From NCBI GenBank assembly GCA_037962975.1, contig CM075676.1:94496001-94560000 (forward strand): DNA of 64,000 nucleotides. The letters run 5' to 3'. The notes under the pieces are model-generated. The model was given only the letters and a program-made list of their open reading frames with translations, had not been told where the DNA came from and did not search any database. Shown in pieces: positions 1 to 13,001 of this stretch. Numbering within the stretch: the stretch's first letter is position 1; each line of letters starts with the position of its first letter. The position numbers and the translations under genes are program-made. This stretch comes from Clitoria ternatea. Lineage: Eukaryota; Streptophyta; Magnoliopsida; Fabales; Fabaceae.

Positions 1-2167
1 TATTTTTATGTATGAATTTGTGAGAAAACGTTTATGTATAAAATTAATATTAAATTGGCTCAATAATAAAATATTTTGAGACTATATTATTTTTACTAAA
101 AATTTCTAACTAACATTTTTTTTATTATATTTTATATTGATTTTATAAAACTAATAAAAAAATATTTCTTCTATGTTATAGCAAGAAAGATTAATTGAAA
201 TATTTCATGAGGGTGTTTGTAGCAGGGTTTTGTTAATGCAGTTTTGAATTTCAATTTTAAGCACTAAATATTTAGACGTAGATAATAAAAAACACTAAAA
301 TATTATAAAATCAATTTATAACTCAAAACCTGAAGTTATAACTCAATCATTTTATAATTCGATAGTAATTAGTTAAAAATAGATTGATATTGTGAAGGTC
401 TTAAAAAAATCACCTGAGGGTGACAAATAAAATCAGGTTTTGAAAGATTTAAGTCTAACTCACTTCAAATTAACATGTCATAAGCATGATAGTCAATTAA
501 AGACTTATTTTTTTAGGTCCGACCTAACAAATTTTAAAGGTCTAGTCTATTTATAAATATATTAATTGATGTTTATAATAAAATTTACAAAAGGACATAA
601 GTTCTACCAATCTAAATAGGCCAGTGAGCTTACTATTATAAATAAATGTGTTTATTAACATAAATTGCATAAATTGGTTGAATACACCTGATTTTAAATC
701 AAATTATACCAATACAATTTCTCTTTACAAAACGAATTAAATTGAAAATAATCACACAAACTCACATCAACAACCACACATTAAATAGTAAAAACCACGT
801 TAATTAATCCAAGTCTGGGTCTTAAATTCAAAGTCAAATTAAGCGGTAAAACATGGAACATAACAATTAAATAGTCTCACATGTTGGACTTTAAAGACTT
901 TTTAGAAATTATGCAGTGACCTATTTACTTAAATAAGCTCTTTGAAAAACTTAAATCTAACATCCGATCCAACAAACCTAACTTATGTACGTTTTAAATG
1001 GGTTTGGTTATAAACTTCGACGGACGACTTAACTCATTGACATCCTTATACTTTATATAATAATAGATATATAATTTATTGTCAAAAAATACTTCGAACA
1101 ATTATAAAAATATTTATTTAATTTACAAATATTAAGAAAATTGATTAGTTTAGTTAAAATCATTAACTCTGCTTAGAATTAAAAGTATTTTTCCAAAATG
1201 ACCCTTAAGATCATCAGGAATACTATTTTTCCTTCCCCACCAGTTATCTCTTAATTATAGTTAATGACTTGTATCCCATATAAAAAGGCAAAGTCGATAA
1301 GAAAAGAAATAATTTTTGTGTTAGTCAATTATAATACAAAATATAAATATTTTAAGTAATATAATTTATTTTTTTAAAACTCTAATGAAAATTACTTATT
1401 TAATAAAAATATTTTAATTTAAAAATAATTAATAATATGAAAATCAAAAAGGACCCTTATAAAAATTCTTATATTTACGTAGGAAGGTAGTTGTAAATTA
1501 TGCGATGGACAACAATAAGAAAGGTCTTTGCAAAAAGGGATTTTGTCACTTTAAAAAAGAGACGGAAGCAAGGAATAGCATATAGCAAATCAAGACCGTT
1601 TGTTTTAAAATATATTACATCAATGGTGGAGATTCTTTTGTAAAACACTTCACCATTGTAAGCGAACACGATTTTGATGTACACTTTGTTTCTTAAGCTG
1701 GAAACTGGTTGATGAGGCAACGCTTCCATGTGCCACTGTCCATAATTGGGTGGACCTGACAAATTCATAATCCAAAAGGGACAAATTAATTTTGTGCAAT
1801 TCTTTATCTATTTTTGTTACTTTTGATTAACGATTTTTCTTACATGTTATGAAATTAAAATTATAAAATTTATATTAAAATTTGTGATAGACTTAATATT
1901 AAAAATCACAAGAGGATTGTTTTTACGTTAATTTTAAATAAAAAATTTCACTCTTAATTTTTTAATATCTGCCCAAAGACATACATTGCAAAGAATCGTT
2001 TGTTTGATTATAATAAGAATTCCAATAATTCCAATTGTTCTAATAAAGTGTGGGTTATCATGACATTCTCATTCTCATTTGTTGTTTGATTCTTACAAAT
2101 AAAAAAGAGTTCACAAAATAAAATTTGATATTAATCTTTAATAAGACTTATAGAAGTAAAAATAGAA

Positions 2168-2390
2168 TATTAATTGTTAAGGAATCACAAATTGATCGAG
2201 TAAGATATGCGTAGTAAATTTCCTATTACATATAATATTAATTCTGGTAAGATATTGAAGTAAGTTTTTTCTGCTAGGAATATGGTTAGTATTCAATTTA
2301 TTTATAAGACTTAAAGACAACTCTTAATTTATAAGTTACATTTTAGGTTGAATTAGATTTATTATTTTTTAATATGATATCAAAGTTTGA
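2168..2390 (+). mobile_element. Possible decayed copia-type LTR fragment with primer-binding-like site
   Basis: The segment begins TGTTAAGGAATCACAAATTG and ends near 2375-2390 with ATGATATCAAAGTTTG. This resembles the common plant pattern TGTTGGAAGTCTCACAT...TGGTATCAGAGC, an LTR followed by an initiator-Met tRNA primer-binding site, with several mismatches. No coding remains follow. The call rests on pattern resemblance only. Confidence 0.3.
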
Positions 2391-3057
2391 ACAGTTTAAA
2401 TGTTGTGCCACCTGTAAATGTTTTATAAAGACTTCGCACTTTAGCCGATCAATCTTTAATCCATGTATTAGACCCGCTATTTTCTAATAAATTTCTAAAA
2501 AAATGTTAATTACATAATTGTATTTAAGTTTTATTATTATGTTTTGCTCACACCTTTTTATAAATGTTAAACTTTATTCTTGATAAAGGAAGGGCGAAAT
2601 ATTAAATTGGGAGAGACACTTGGAAGAAACATCAGAAAAAATCGATTCCATTGACTGTATTTGAACAGTGGTGGAATAACCTAACCCCTTTATATAAGTA
2701 GTTGAATCACAAATCTCTTTCCCCCCTTTAAGCAAAACAGTGTTAATAGAATAGGTCACATTAATCTCACACCACCAAACAAAAAGATTCTACAATCTAC
2801 TCACTCATCACTAGCAAATAACGGCACCGAGTAGGAATCAACTTGAAATGTAATCAATTCTAACGTAGTTATTGAACTGGTTAAGTATGTTCTATACAAT
2901 GCCTATGTTCATTTCAAGCATCAAAGGACGTGTTGCCATATGTTTATCATTAACCAAAAGAAAAGGTCTACCACATATTAATAAAAAACAAACAAACAAG
3001 CAAAAGTCGATTTCATCCATTAGGTAATCTACACACTTGATGTGATTATGATAATTG

Positions 3058-3058
<1 letters not shown>

Positions 3059-3098
<40 letters not shown>
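3059..3098. repeat. (TA)20 microsatellite
   Basis: An uninterrupted run of TA dinucleotides, probably length-polymorphic. Confidence 0.95.
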
Positions 3099-3100
<2 letters not shown>

Positions 3101-6100
3101 TTTAATAATTAATTATGTGAAATTCTCATGAAATAAATTTAATATATGAAAATGAATGCTATTAGAAAATTAAAAAATTAGAAAATGACAGACATAACTC
3201 AATTTAAAAATTATTTTACAAGTTAAAAATTGTTCCAAGTTTTATAAGAGTATATATCCAATTTACACAGAGGATTGTATATTTGTAACATTTAGGTTAT
3301 ATTAAACATAAATAACTAATATAACTAATTAGTGAAAACTTATCTCAACCCTTATAACTATATTTTAGAAACAAATTTCTGTGGGTGATTGATGATAATG
3401 CAGTGGTTTTGGCACATGATATAATATAGGGTGGCACATTTGTTTTCATTAATAATTTGTTCTAGTTAATTCTCTTAAAACCATGACATGGAAAGATTTG
3501 TCATGACGGATATAGAGACAAGTGAAGCTATTTGAAGCAAGACATTAACATCCGATCAGGCCCAAAGCTTTCCAGATATATTAATTAATATTCGCCCTGA
3601 AGCATATTCATCCATGCCATGTAGTTTTCTCCAAATTGAATTTGGTCAATTTTGAACAAACAATTGACGCGAAAAATGGTCCTAATCATATTGTGAAAGG
3701 TACCCTGAAAAGCTTAATTTCTTTATTTGAAGCAAACTTGCTCAGGTTGTAGCATGATTGAAGAATTAATGTTTCGTTACTACAAATTATAGAAACAGGG
3801 TAATTAGATTTCAATCCTTAGTAACATTTTTTTGTGTGTTTCACCTCACTTTTTTATGCATTTTTATTTGAACAAAGGTGTATGTATAGTAAACAAATTT
3901 GTTTTGGCATCTTAAATTAGGAGTCATTGTCATATTTAAGTTGAAATCAATGGAGTCACGAGCTTTAACATATACTTTTCTGTTTCTGAAATGCATAACA
4001 ATTTTTGTTTATAATTGTAGGTGTGTATACATATATCTATGTGCATGAAGCATATGAGAGGACCACATTGAGGTGAATCAATGGTGATATTTAGTTATCC
4101 TTGCTCCATAATCTTGGAAGTTGGAAGAGACAAAGTCCCTTTCTCGCCAACTACTTATAAGGTAACATGCGTGTGGTCACATTTAGCCATTAAAGCTGCT
4201 CTGCTTCTACCACATGACCATTCTCCAATGAAAATTCAAACAGAAATTGCAAGCCATGCATGCTCTGATTTATATACAACTTTGCTTTGCTTTGCTCTCT
4301 CTTCACGAGTTTCATTTTCATACAGTGGGTTGGTCTATTTTAATCCAAAAAAGAACAAAATTTTGAGAGGCCCGAGATTGGAAAATAACTAATCAATCAC
4401 GCTTTCATTGAATAAGGTACCCTATGTTATTGTCTCCCCATTCAACGTGGATTTTGAGGAGAACAATAAGAACAAAATAGGATGAAATCAATGCACTATA
4501 TGTCATATTGAGTTGTGGAAATGTGAATTTTGTCTTTCGGTTGTTTCTTTCCATTTATACGGTACCATTTGGTCAAAAAGATCAATTTGGCTAAAGACAG
4601 ACTGAGAAAATAAAATAATTTCACCTTTGGATGTTAACGTTGGAAAGCGTTTGATGGATAAATATGTGTGTTGCTAGCTTCTCTTCTTTTTTTTGGGTAG
4701 AATTAATGTGTTGGTAGCTTTGAACTTTAGTGTTCTCCAAGATTTGGGTTTCTTGTGTTCATCAATATCACTAACAAATACTAGAGGCTGATTTAATTTA
4801 CGCGTGCAAGACATGCTTGTCTCTAACAAATCAATTGCACTTTTTTTAAACTGAGACCCTTGTTTGTTTGCATAATACTACCAAATTCAATCCTTTTCTT
4901 TTTGTCACATGAGTGAACAGTGTGGCTCAAGTTCATCAGTATCCATCAATAGAAGATGCAGTTGCCTTGCAGGCATAAGATGGTTTAAAAAATTAATTCA
5001 CCAAATTTATTAAAACGTTTATTCATATTACCTCCGATTAGCTAAAGCTTCCTTGACTCCTTAATTTAGAAGATTATCTCTATCTCTTTAATTTTAGGGC
5101 CGAGATCATAGCTCATGACTTGTAAATTGACATTTTGAGTAATAAAACTCTAATTCTCTTATCAGGACCGGCCCTGGGCTTTGATAACAAGGGCAATGGC
5201 TTAGGGCCCATTGTTAATGAGGACCCAAAAAAATAATATTTAACTTATGTAAAAAAAATTCAAAAAAATTCAATATAGTTTAAATGGTTTAATGGTAAAC
5301 ACCAGACCTATCTCTTATTCTTTAGGATTTTGAGTCTTACGTACTTAGAGTAAATACGTTATATCTGGAGGTAAAAAAATGCTTACTATTTGTTTTAGGC
5401 ATATCCTGTGTGTGTACGTCTGCGTTGAAACAACATCTTTTTTACCATCAAGGTACAAGAACATGCAGATCGGGGTTAGATTTTACATGCAGAACAGGTC
5501 ACTCACACCAATGCTAATATACCTCTTGGAGAATACCAAATATTTTTATCATATCATTAACAACCTTAAAAAACTACAGATAAATTCATCATTATTTTTA
5601 TACATGTCAACCATTAGAAAAATAAAAAAACAAAAATATAAAATATTTTGTGGAAGTAAAATTCTCCAAAAGTATATGTATCATACCTTAGCACTAATCG
5701 AAAGGGAGAAATTTAAGTGGGATAAAAATAATATCGTTTACTCCAAAAGCAAAAAGATTTGTATATATACGTGACGCACTTATTTAACTGAAGGAAAATG
5801 ATACAATTTTAAGAAAATAAGACAGTTTTGTCCGTTACTTTTAGTTATTTTACAAGTGTCTGTTTTTATCTGATCCCTGCCTACAGGTTTTGTTTTGTTG
5901 GTCAACATTGCTGGCCAGAGAGTATGTATCTGAATTCAATTTTATGGCGTGAGGGGTTATCATACATATATAGGTCGTTAAGATTGTCATTTTTTAGTCA
6001 ATTTAATTTTATCACTTTGGACCACATCACTTATGATATCATTTAAGAATTAATAAGAATTTTTAAAAATAAAATATATAATGTTTATATCTATTTACAC

Positions 6101-6865
6101 GTATCACTTTATTATTAATTGAGAGATTGAATAATATTTTCTTCCAACCAACACCAACCTTAGGCACCGTTCGGCTTCAGCCTAACTATTGACTGAATTT
6201 ACAAAATTATCTAGTCCTCATTCTTGAATGTTGACGTGATGATATACAAGGGGACTATTTATGAGTGCAATGAAAAATAAAATGAGCTAAACAATTTCTA
6301 CTAGTAGTATCCAAAACGTAACTTAATTACAAATATGAATTTAAAATTGAAAAAGCAATATTAAATTTAATTCAATTTTACAAAAAAAATAAAGAAATAA
6401 AAAAAAAGTTAATTACCAACAATTTGTAGGTTATGACTTAATTAGTATTTGAAAATATAAACTAAAATCATATGAAAAGTTTCATTATCTTCTAAAACAA
6501 CAGAATTTTAATTGTGAAATTGATTAAGTTCTAAGAATGGTTGTTTCTGGTTATAAGAAGGATACCTTCAATTACTACTTAGAGAAACATAATAGCTAAT
6601 TCATTTAGATCAAATTAAATTTTAGGGTTTTATCAAACTTGGTCCACAAGATTGAGTTTAAGCAGCTAAAAATTAAATAGAAATCTTTTATGAGACAACA
6701 ACACATTTATTATACTTTTTTTCAATAATGCAATGATTACATCAATTCCAATAAAAAATTTCTATTTTTGAATAGCTAGTGTAACATCCCGAATAATTAA
6801 GTTAAAAATCTTTTATTAGCGGAAAATATTAATAATTATCCTCAAATTTATTTGAGATTTTTGGG

Positions 6866-6894
6866 AATTATTATTATTATTATTATTATTATTA
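6866..6894. repeat. (TTA)n microsatellite
   Basis: About nine ATT/TTA units inside LTR-A, where the related LTR-B has only a short ATTATTAG-like stretch. Confidence 0.9.
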
Positions 6895-7889
6895 TAAGTA
6901 CAATTATAAATAATTAAATATTGTGGAATTAAATAAATTTATTGGATTGATTAATTATAAAGTTTAAATGAGGTGTAATTAGATCGAGATAAATTTAGAA
7001 GTTACCAATAAGGGTTAAAAGTAAAAGTTTTAATTAAAACTTTAAAGGAAAAATATAAAGGAAATAGGAAAATGACCATTTCTTCTTCACTTTTCCTTCA
7101 TCCGAGCTTTTCTTCTTCTTCTTCCCTTACCATGGCTGTGAGCTTCTAGCTTCCGATTAGAGGTCCGTTTTGCGTCGGAACTTCAAATTGATCACGTTTC
7201 TGGGATCGTGGCTTCGAGGTGAGCATTATGGACCCATCAATTTGAGCTCTCTCTCTCCCTTCACTTTCTCTCTCTGGCTGAATGGCCATGCATGGTGGGG
7301 GAGGGTTCTGTTTCCTATTTCTTTCGCACATGGGAGCTTGGGAACGATATGTAATACAATGGGTGTAGCATAACGTTGATGGATTTTGTATTTCGACCTT
7401 CGTAGGTAGCGAAATGAACGCCAAAAGACCGAGTGGTGAAGCGGGTGTTAGATTCGGAAGTAGAACCTTGAATCAAGTGTCTGGAGGACGCAACCGACAC
7501 CAAGAACAAATCATTGAAGCTTGGAATCGAGGTAAGGGGGTGTTCGGGTCGTAATTAAATAGAATATGTATGTACATCGAGCTTGGGTCAATTAACTAAA
7601 TCTTGATATCTTGAGAAAAGTTAATAATAATAATTGTATGTGTATGCGTGTATGAATATGGAATTGTAAGTATTTTGTGGTAGTTATTAAACTAAAGCAT
7701 TCTGAGTTGTGATGAATTGATGTGTATGATGGCATTATATTGGTGGGCTCGACACGTTAGTCACCCCATTTGATGATTATGATCTGTTATTGATGGCCAC
7801 ATTATATGTGATATGAGAATATGATGTATATGCATGATTACGTAGTATGAGACGGCCGATGGTATGTATAGCCACTCATTTTCTGGCTC

Positions 7890-8050
7890 CCGTGGTTTTT
7901 GTGCCCAGTTGAGCTACCCAGTGGTCAAGTAGGACCTAGTGGTTGAGGTGGAGAGTCAAGCAGGACTCGGTAAGCAGGGTTCACAGGGTGTCAAGTAGGA
8001 CCCTCAGCTGAAGGCTGATCCTTTAGTATCTGGATACTAGGCGTCGAATT
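7890..8050 (+). repeat. Conserved TCAAGTAGGAC block of LTR-A
   Basis: This block contains GTGCCCAGTTGAGCTACC, several spaced copies of GTCAAGTAGGAC or GTCAAGCAGGAC, and ends with TAGTATCTGGATACTA, a near-palindrome. Reverse-oriented counterparts occur at 26550-26760 (LTR-B), 17175-17370 (LTR-C) and 39590-39800 (LTR-D). It is one of the most strongly retained parts of these otherwise diverged LTRs. Its function is unknown. Confidence 0.8.
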
Positions 8051-9879
8051 ATGTGAGAGTCAGTTGTGATATTCAATGAAATTGTTGATATTATATGACG
8101 ATGTGAATGTCTCTATCATATTTGCTGATTGTGATTTGTACCTTGAGGATGCTGAGACTTGTATATATATGAATAGACAATAAAGAGAAGTAGAATTATT
8201 TGCATAAGGTAGAATTAGTGAACTAGTATTAGGGATAACTTTTAGTTAATCATGTATGTTATTATTTATTTACCGTTCTAAATTAATTATGATACCAAAC
8301 ACTCACCATTGTTGTGGTTTCCTTTAATTTAGTAACCAGTGACAGGGAGGATGTTGATGCCTCGGAGGTGCGCCTAGCGGAGGATTGATGCCAAGGAGTG
8401 AAGGAAATTATGAAATAACTGATGTGTATAATATGAAATGTGTTTCATGTATGTAACGTCATAACATGTTTTATGTGTGTGTGTTGGATTAACCTAGCAT
8501 ATGGTCAATGTGGTTATGTTGTGGTAGGAACAATGACAACTTGAATTATGAATAATTGTGATAGATGGTGAGTTAGAACTTGTATGATAATTGAGGGCGA
8601 TATGAATTCATGTTGATGAGGTAGTAAGGTGTTGATGGCAATGTTAATTTTCATGAATTTGATGTATATTGGCATGGAACCAATATTAGGTCTAGATGAT
8701 AAATTGCTATGGGCAGGTCTTGTTTATATTTGTGAATCACGAATGATGCAATTTGTATGGGAATTATTAGTGTCTAGATGATTGAAAACAGAAAGGGTAG
8801 ATTTCATGAATTTCGGGATTGTGTAGGTAGTATGAGAAATGATGGATTTGATTGTGATGCATTCGATGAATTAGAATTAGGATTGATGAGTATGTTTAGT
8901 TGGAATCAATCTCAAATGCATGCTTGATTATGTCTAGATGGATAATTTAGGCCAAATGATGCATATGAAGGTTTAAGCATATTAGATGGTGTAAAAATTT
9001 TTAGTTTTCATGCATGTACTGTGTAACACCCCTATTTTTATTTTTATATTAAAATTTTGAAGGAATTAAATTATGGTTCTTTAGAACTTTTTAATCTACG
9101 TATTATTTATGATTTTTTGGAATTTTTTGGAATTTTGGAATTTTTTAATAAAAATAATATTTTTTAAATAATTTTAAATTCATATAAGTGACTTAAATTA
9201 AAAATATTTACAAGAAAGTGAATTTAAATTATAAGAAAATTTTCTAAAATCCGTTTCAAGTAGACTTATCTAAAAATTATCGGTTTGAGAAAAATCTTGA
9301 TTTTTTCCAATCGTTTAAAAATTAGAAACGTATCAATAAATTTTTATTAACAGAAAATTTTAGATTTTTAAAATTTCAACTTTATATTACTCAGTATAAA
9401 ATTAGTGAGGACTGATATAATATCGCTAAATTTCAAAAAGGACTCATTTTGAATATTTAAAATATACCGAGTAAAAGGTTACTATTTGGCTTAATAATTC
9501 TGCCGACAGTTACTATGCAAAACACTGTGCATGTACGAAATTTTCAAAGAATGCATAGTAACCTGGAATAAAAAATTCAAAAATGCATAGTACTTTTATA
9601 TTAAAATAATGGAATGCATAGTAAAATTTTTTCCTATAAATACCGAAGGATTTCTTCTTTAGAATTCACAATTTCAGATTAAGTTTTCTTAATACAGTAG
9701 TGCTAGTGAGATAGTGGTGGAAGTGAGAGAGAGAAGAAAAGTTTTTGGAGAGAAGGTTCTGCCAAAATCCTAAGGTAAGAATACTTCTCTTTTATATTTT
9801 TTTAGATTATTTCTATATCGTTTTTAGAAATCTGTTATTATACTGAAAATAATATTATTTTAAGTTACTATTCTGCATA

Positions 9880-10112
9880 GTAAACACTATTTCAATAGTA
9901 AATTACTATTTTAATAGTAAATTACTATTCAAATAGTAAATTACTATTTACTGTTACTATTTACCGTTACTATTTACGATTTACTATTTACTGTTACTAT
10001 TTACCGTTACTATTCACGTTTTACTATTTACCGTTACTATTCACGATTTACTATTTACTGTTACTATTTACCGTTACTATTCACGTTTTACTATTTACCG
10101 TTACTATTCACG

Positions 10113-10159
<47 letters not shown>

Positions 10160-10160
10160 G
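9880..10160. repeat. TTACTATT-based minisatellite inside LTR-G
   Basis: A tandem array of units such as TTTACTATTTACCG and TTACTATTCACG, in a higher-order arrangement of about 50-60 bp, ending in a run of simple CACTATT repeats near 10120-10155. It is almost purely built from TACTATT with one variable position group. Confidence 0.9.
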
Positions 10161-10452
10161 AATTTACCATTTCTGTTTTAAGTAGTAATCTTAATCTTCG
10201 TCTTATGCTTATACTAAAATAAGATTGATATTAATATTTCTAGAAATCGGAGGCGCAAAGCAAATCTCTTTTTGGTAACGACTCAAGGTAAGGGGGAGTG
10301 AGATAAGAATTATAATATGAAAAGACATAAGAATAATGGGAGGAGTCCCCTACTCCTTTTAAATTTAATAATATTATTATTTTAAAATATTAACTTTTTA
10401 ACTTAACATTTTTAATAAATTTTAAATTAAATATCCGGTTAACTAACTCTAA

Positions 10453-10610
10453 CATACCTATGCAAAGACTTGGACCATTATGACCTATATGGACTGGACT
10501 ATACCTATGCAAGGACTTGGACCATTATGACCCATATGGACTGAACTATACCTATGCAAGGACTGGATTATATGGACTTACATATACCTATGCGAGGAAT
10601 TGACCAAAAG
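10453..10610. repeat. 47-bp direct repeats inside LTR-G
   Basis: Copies start at about 10454, 10501, 10548 and (shortened) 10583, each beginning ATACCTATGCAAGGACT and followed by TGGACCATTATGACC in the first two. The spacing is 47 bp between the first three. Confidence 0.85.
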
Positions 10611-12204
10611 GACTAAAATTGACTATATTAATAATCATTAAATTTTGTATTATGATATGTATTAATGATATTTAATTGATTTGATTATGATTTGATTATG
10701 ATTGATTGATTGATGATATTTAGTTATGATTGATATTGTTTGATTTTGATTGATGATATTGTAATGTGGAGTTTGAGCATATAGCGAGCATGACGGAAAG
10801 CTAAAATTCAGTAAGAATTTCTTACCTTACTCTTTAAATTTTATTATCTTTTCTTTCTTCTTAGAAATTATTTTTATTAACTTTATTTTCAATATTTAAA
10901 AAAATAAAAATAAAAATTAGTATTTATTTTAGAAAGAAAATATTTTATGAGAATTTATTTAATTAAATCTTGAGTTAAAGAAAAATTTTATAATTTTAAG
11001 TATTTTTGGTTAATAATTATTCTCTTTTAATAAAACAAAATTTTTTTTTTTTTGAAAGAAAATTGTTTTATTTTTTCCAACTTAATAACTAAATATATTT
11101 GGAAATAATTGAGATTCCTAAATTTGATTTTGTTAAGATTTAATTTGAGAAAGATTATGTAAAGTTTTATATGATAAAGTTTTTAGATATTTAAGGCTTA
11201 GAAACTCAATTTCAGTGAGATTCAAAAACTGTACCAAATTTATTTCTGTGGGATGGAAATTCAGAGAACTGAGAAAATGTACAGTTTATTGAAATGATAT
11301 TGTAAACCTTTAAGGGAATTAATAATTGAGTTTCTAAAAGCCTTAACCAACTCAATACGCGAGTAGTTCATGCATCATGGATAATGAAAGTGAAATGAAA
11401 TAATATTGTCTGGGGACGGATTATAGAAACCGAGGATACATTAGAGGAGGCTTATTTACGAGCCTTGGGATGAGAGAGTGTGAAAGGGTGCTTCAGGGGA
11501 CCTGGGGTAGCTCCCTAGTGTCGGGTACTTTCACAATAAAAACTTTCTCAATCTGACTAGTCTCTAAGTGTTTCCATGCCAGTTGAGCTGTTCATATTAT
11601 TATTATCCGGACTTATGGAACAGTGTAAACTCCTGGTTGGCCCAGTGCAAATTAAAATTTAAGGGCCCACATATATAGATAAGTTATGATGAAGATATTG
11701 CATAACATTCATGCATTCATAATTGATTGTGTATGTGATTGTGATTGATATTATTATGTATTGGTTGTGAAAACCCTTTGTTGCTTATGTCTTATTCGGA
11801 AATATTATATTCTGTTTCTCACTCCTTTCTCCGTGTTTTTGTTTCATATATTCTAAATTGATGGTTCAGAGGGAAGGATCGAAGAATATCAGCAGTAAAT
11901 ATAGTACGTTCTAGAAAGGGAGCTCGGTATGAATACCGTGGTCCAATGAATAAATAATGTTAATTAGTAACTGCTTCTGGGCCATGGAGTTTCCTCTCTT
12001 TCTTATAATGTTTAATGTTTATTTTCTTCGGATGAATGTACAAATACTTTATAAAGTTTTTAATAATATTTGTGAGGTATTTCAGAAATAATGTATATAA
12101 TTTATTCCGATAGTTTCTTTTTAACAATCATATCTTTAGTAAAAAAAAAAAATTACGAGTTTTTCTAGAATTTATTAGGTGTAACTGAGGGTGTTACATA
12201 CTGC

Positions 12205-12735
12205 ATAACTCGCTCAAGCGAGGTGTATTCTCACTCAACCGAGAGTCCTTAGTATCAGTAAGTGTGGCCTCTAGCCTAATCTCGCTCAAGAGGGAATGAT
12301 TCTCGCTCAAGCGAGACATACATGCATCAGGAAGGTATGTTTACTAGATGAATCTCGCTCAAGCAGGCTTAGCCTCGCTCGAGCGAAGGCCAGGCAAATT
12401 GATTCTGTGTCAATTTCGCTGATGCGAGCATGGCTCGCTCAAGCGAGCGAGCAGGGGTTAGGTTCTGGGGTGTTTTCGCTTAAGCGACATGCCTTGCTTG
12501 GGCCTCTCGCTTAAGCGAGTGCTATTGGAGGCGATTCTGGAGCATTTTCGCTCAAGCGAGCCCTGCTCGCTCAAGCGAAATAGGGGACCTGATGTATATT
12601 GCTTCCCTCGCTCAAGCGCACTTGGTGACTCACCCAGGCGTGTATATAGAACTCGCTCAGGCGAGTGAGGGCCTCGCTCAAGTGACCTTCGTTGGTCTCA
12701 CCTAAGCGAGTCAGGGTCTTGCTCAGGCGAGTGGC
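12205..12735. repeat. Palindromic-couplet array of LTR-A (CTCGCTCAAGCGAG type)
   Basis: About nine couplets of a hairpin-forming 14-mer, CTCGCTCAAGCGAG and variants. The six-base arms CTCGCT and AGCGAG flank a 2-base loop. Units within a couplet are mostly 19-22 bp apart, for example 12209/12230, 12281/12302, 12354/12374, 12547/12566, 12652/12673 and 12698/12718; the couplet at 12475/12506 is wider and has an extra decayed unit between. Couplets begin every 45-73 bp. The spacers do not match each other well, so the palindrome and its spacing are the conserved parts. The array lies near the 3' end of the LTR, as in LTR-B, C and D. Confidence 0.9.
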
Positions 12736-13001
12736 CCTGATTCCTTTTTCTCATCTTTTGCTTCATTCAACCATTTTTGTTTCTTTTCTTGATTGTCTCG
12801 GGTCCCTTAAGCTATAAAAATCTAATGAGTATAAATTTTCCTTTGGTGAATCATATTTTTTTTCTTTTTCTTCACTTCTAATATCTTCAAAAATCATGGA
12901 AAATCTTCCTCTGTATTTTATTAATCGGTAAAGTATTGAGTGTTTAATTAACTTTAGTCATATAGTTAGCGTCTAATAATTAGGCTAGACGTTATAGCTA
13001 G

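Larger units (their letters stand above)
1..6774. other. AT-rich intergenic DNA, no supported gene
   Basis: I see no recognisable gene here. Open frames such as 1475-1768 (-, 97 codons) and 4081-4392 (+, 103 codons) have no domain I recognise and none of the codon or GC character of the real genes further right. The stretch holds one probable decayed LTR fragment, an AT microsatellite, and a CATGCATG (RY-type) motif near 4257 followed by a TATA-like ATATAC. It is best read as old intergenic sequence flanking LTR-A. Confidence 0.6.
9022..12198 (+). mobile_element. LTR-G: 3.2-kb solo LTR nested in LTR-A
   Basis: Terminal inverted motifs TGTAACACCCC and GAGGGTGTTACA are flanked by a perfect 5-bp target duplication TACTG (9017-9021 and 12199-12203). 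Removing the element and one TACTG rejoins LTR-A just before its palindrome array. It is 3,177 bp long with no coding frame of note, consistent with a solo LTR of a large gypsy-type (Tekay/Del-like) retrotransposon; the family name is an inference. It belongs to a different family from LTR-A to LTR-D and contains two internal tandem arrays. Confidence 0.85.
6780..12996 (+). mobile_element. LTR-A: solo LTR, interrupted by LTR-G
   Basis: The element starts TGTAACATCCCG and ends CTAGACGTTATA, a decayed form of the complementary terminus. It is bounded by a 5-bp direct repeat GCTAG at 6775-6779 and 12997-13001. Without the nested LTR-G and its target-site copy it is about 3.0 kb, the same size class as LTR-B, LTR-C and LTR-D, with which it shares several blocks: the start, 7150-7400, 7890-8050 and 8330-8400. 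No gag-pol reading frame is present, so it is called a solo LTR; a large non-coding LTR-like element is the alternative. The long size and TGTAACA termini suggest a Ty3/gypsy origin (inference). Strand is set by placing TGTAACATCC on the left. Confidence 0.75.

Noticed and set aside
4081..4392. 103-codon plus-strand frame
   Set aside because: No recognisable motif, and codon composition is like the intergenic surroundings.
5160..5345. hAT-like terminus GGACCGGCCCTGGGC followed by GGGCCCA
   Set aside because: It resembles ends of plant hAT elements, but no second terminus or 8-bp duplication was found, so no element is called.
7170..7373. Small conserved protein starting RRNFKLITF in LTR-A, with a counterpart at 27218-27421 in LTR-B
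   Set aside because: Both frames lack an ATG at the start of similarity, the match is as expected from nucleotide relatedness of the two LTRs, and LTR-C and LTR-D do not keep the frame.
12205..12735. CRISPR-like array of short palindromic repeats with spacers
   Set aside because: Units are 12-15 bp, variable and paired, with very short irregular spacers, in plant nuclear DNA inside an LTR. No cas genes are present, and CRISPR does not occur here.
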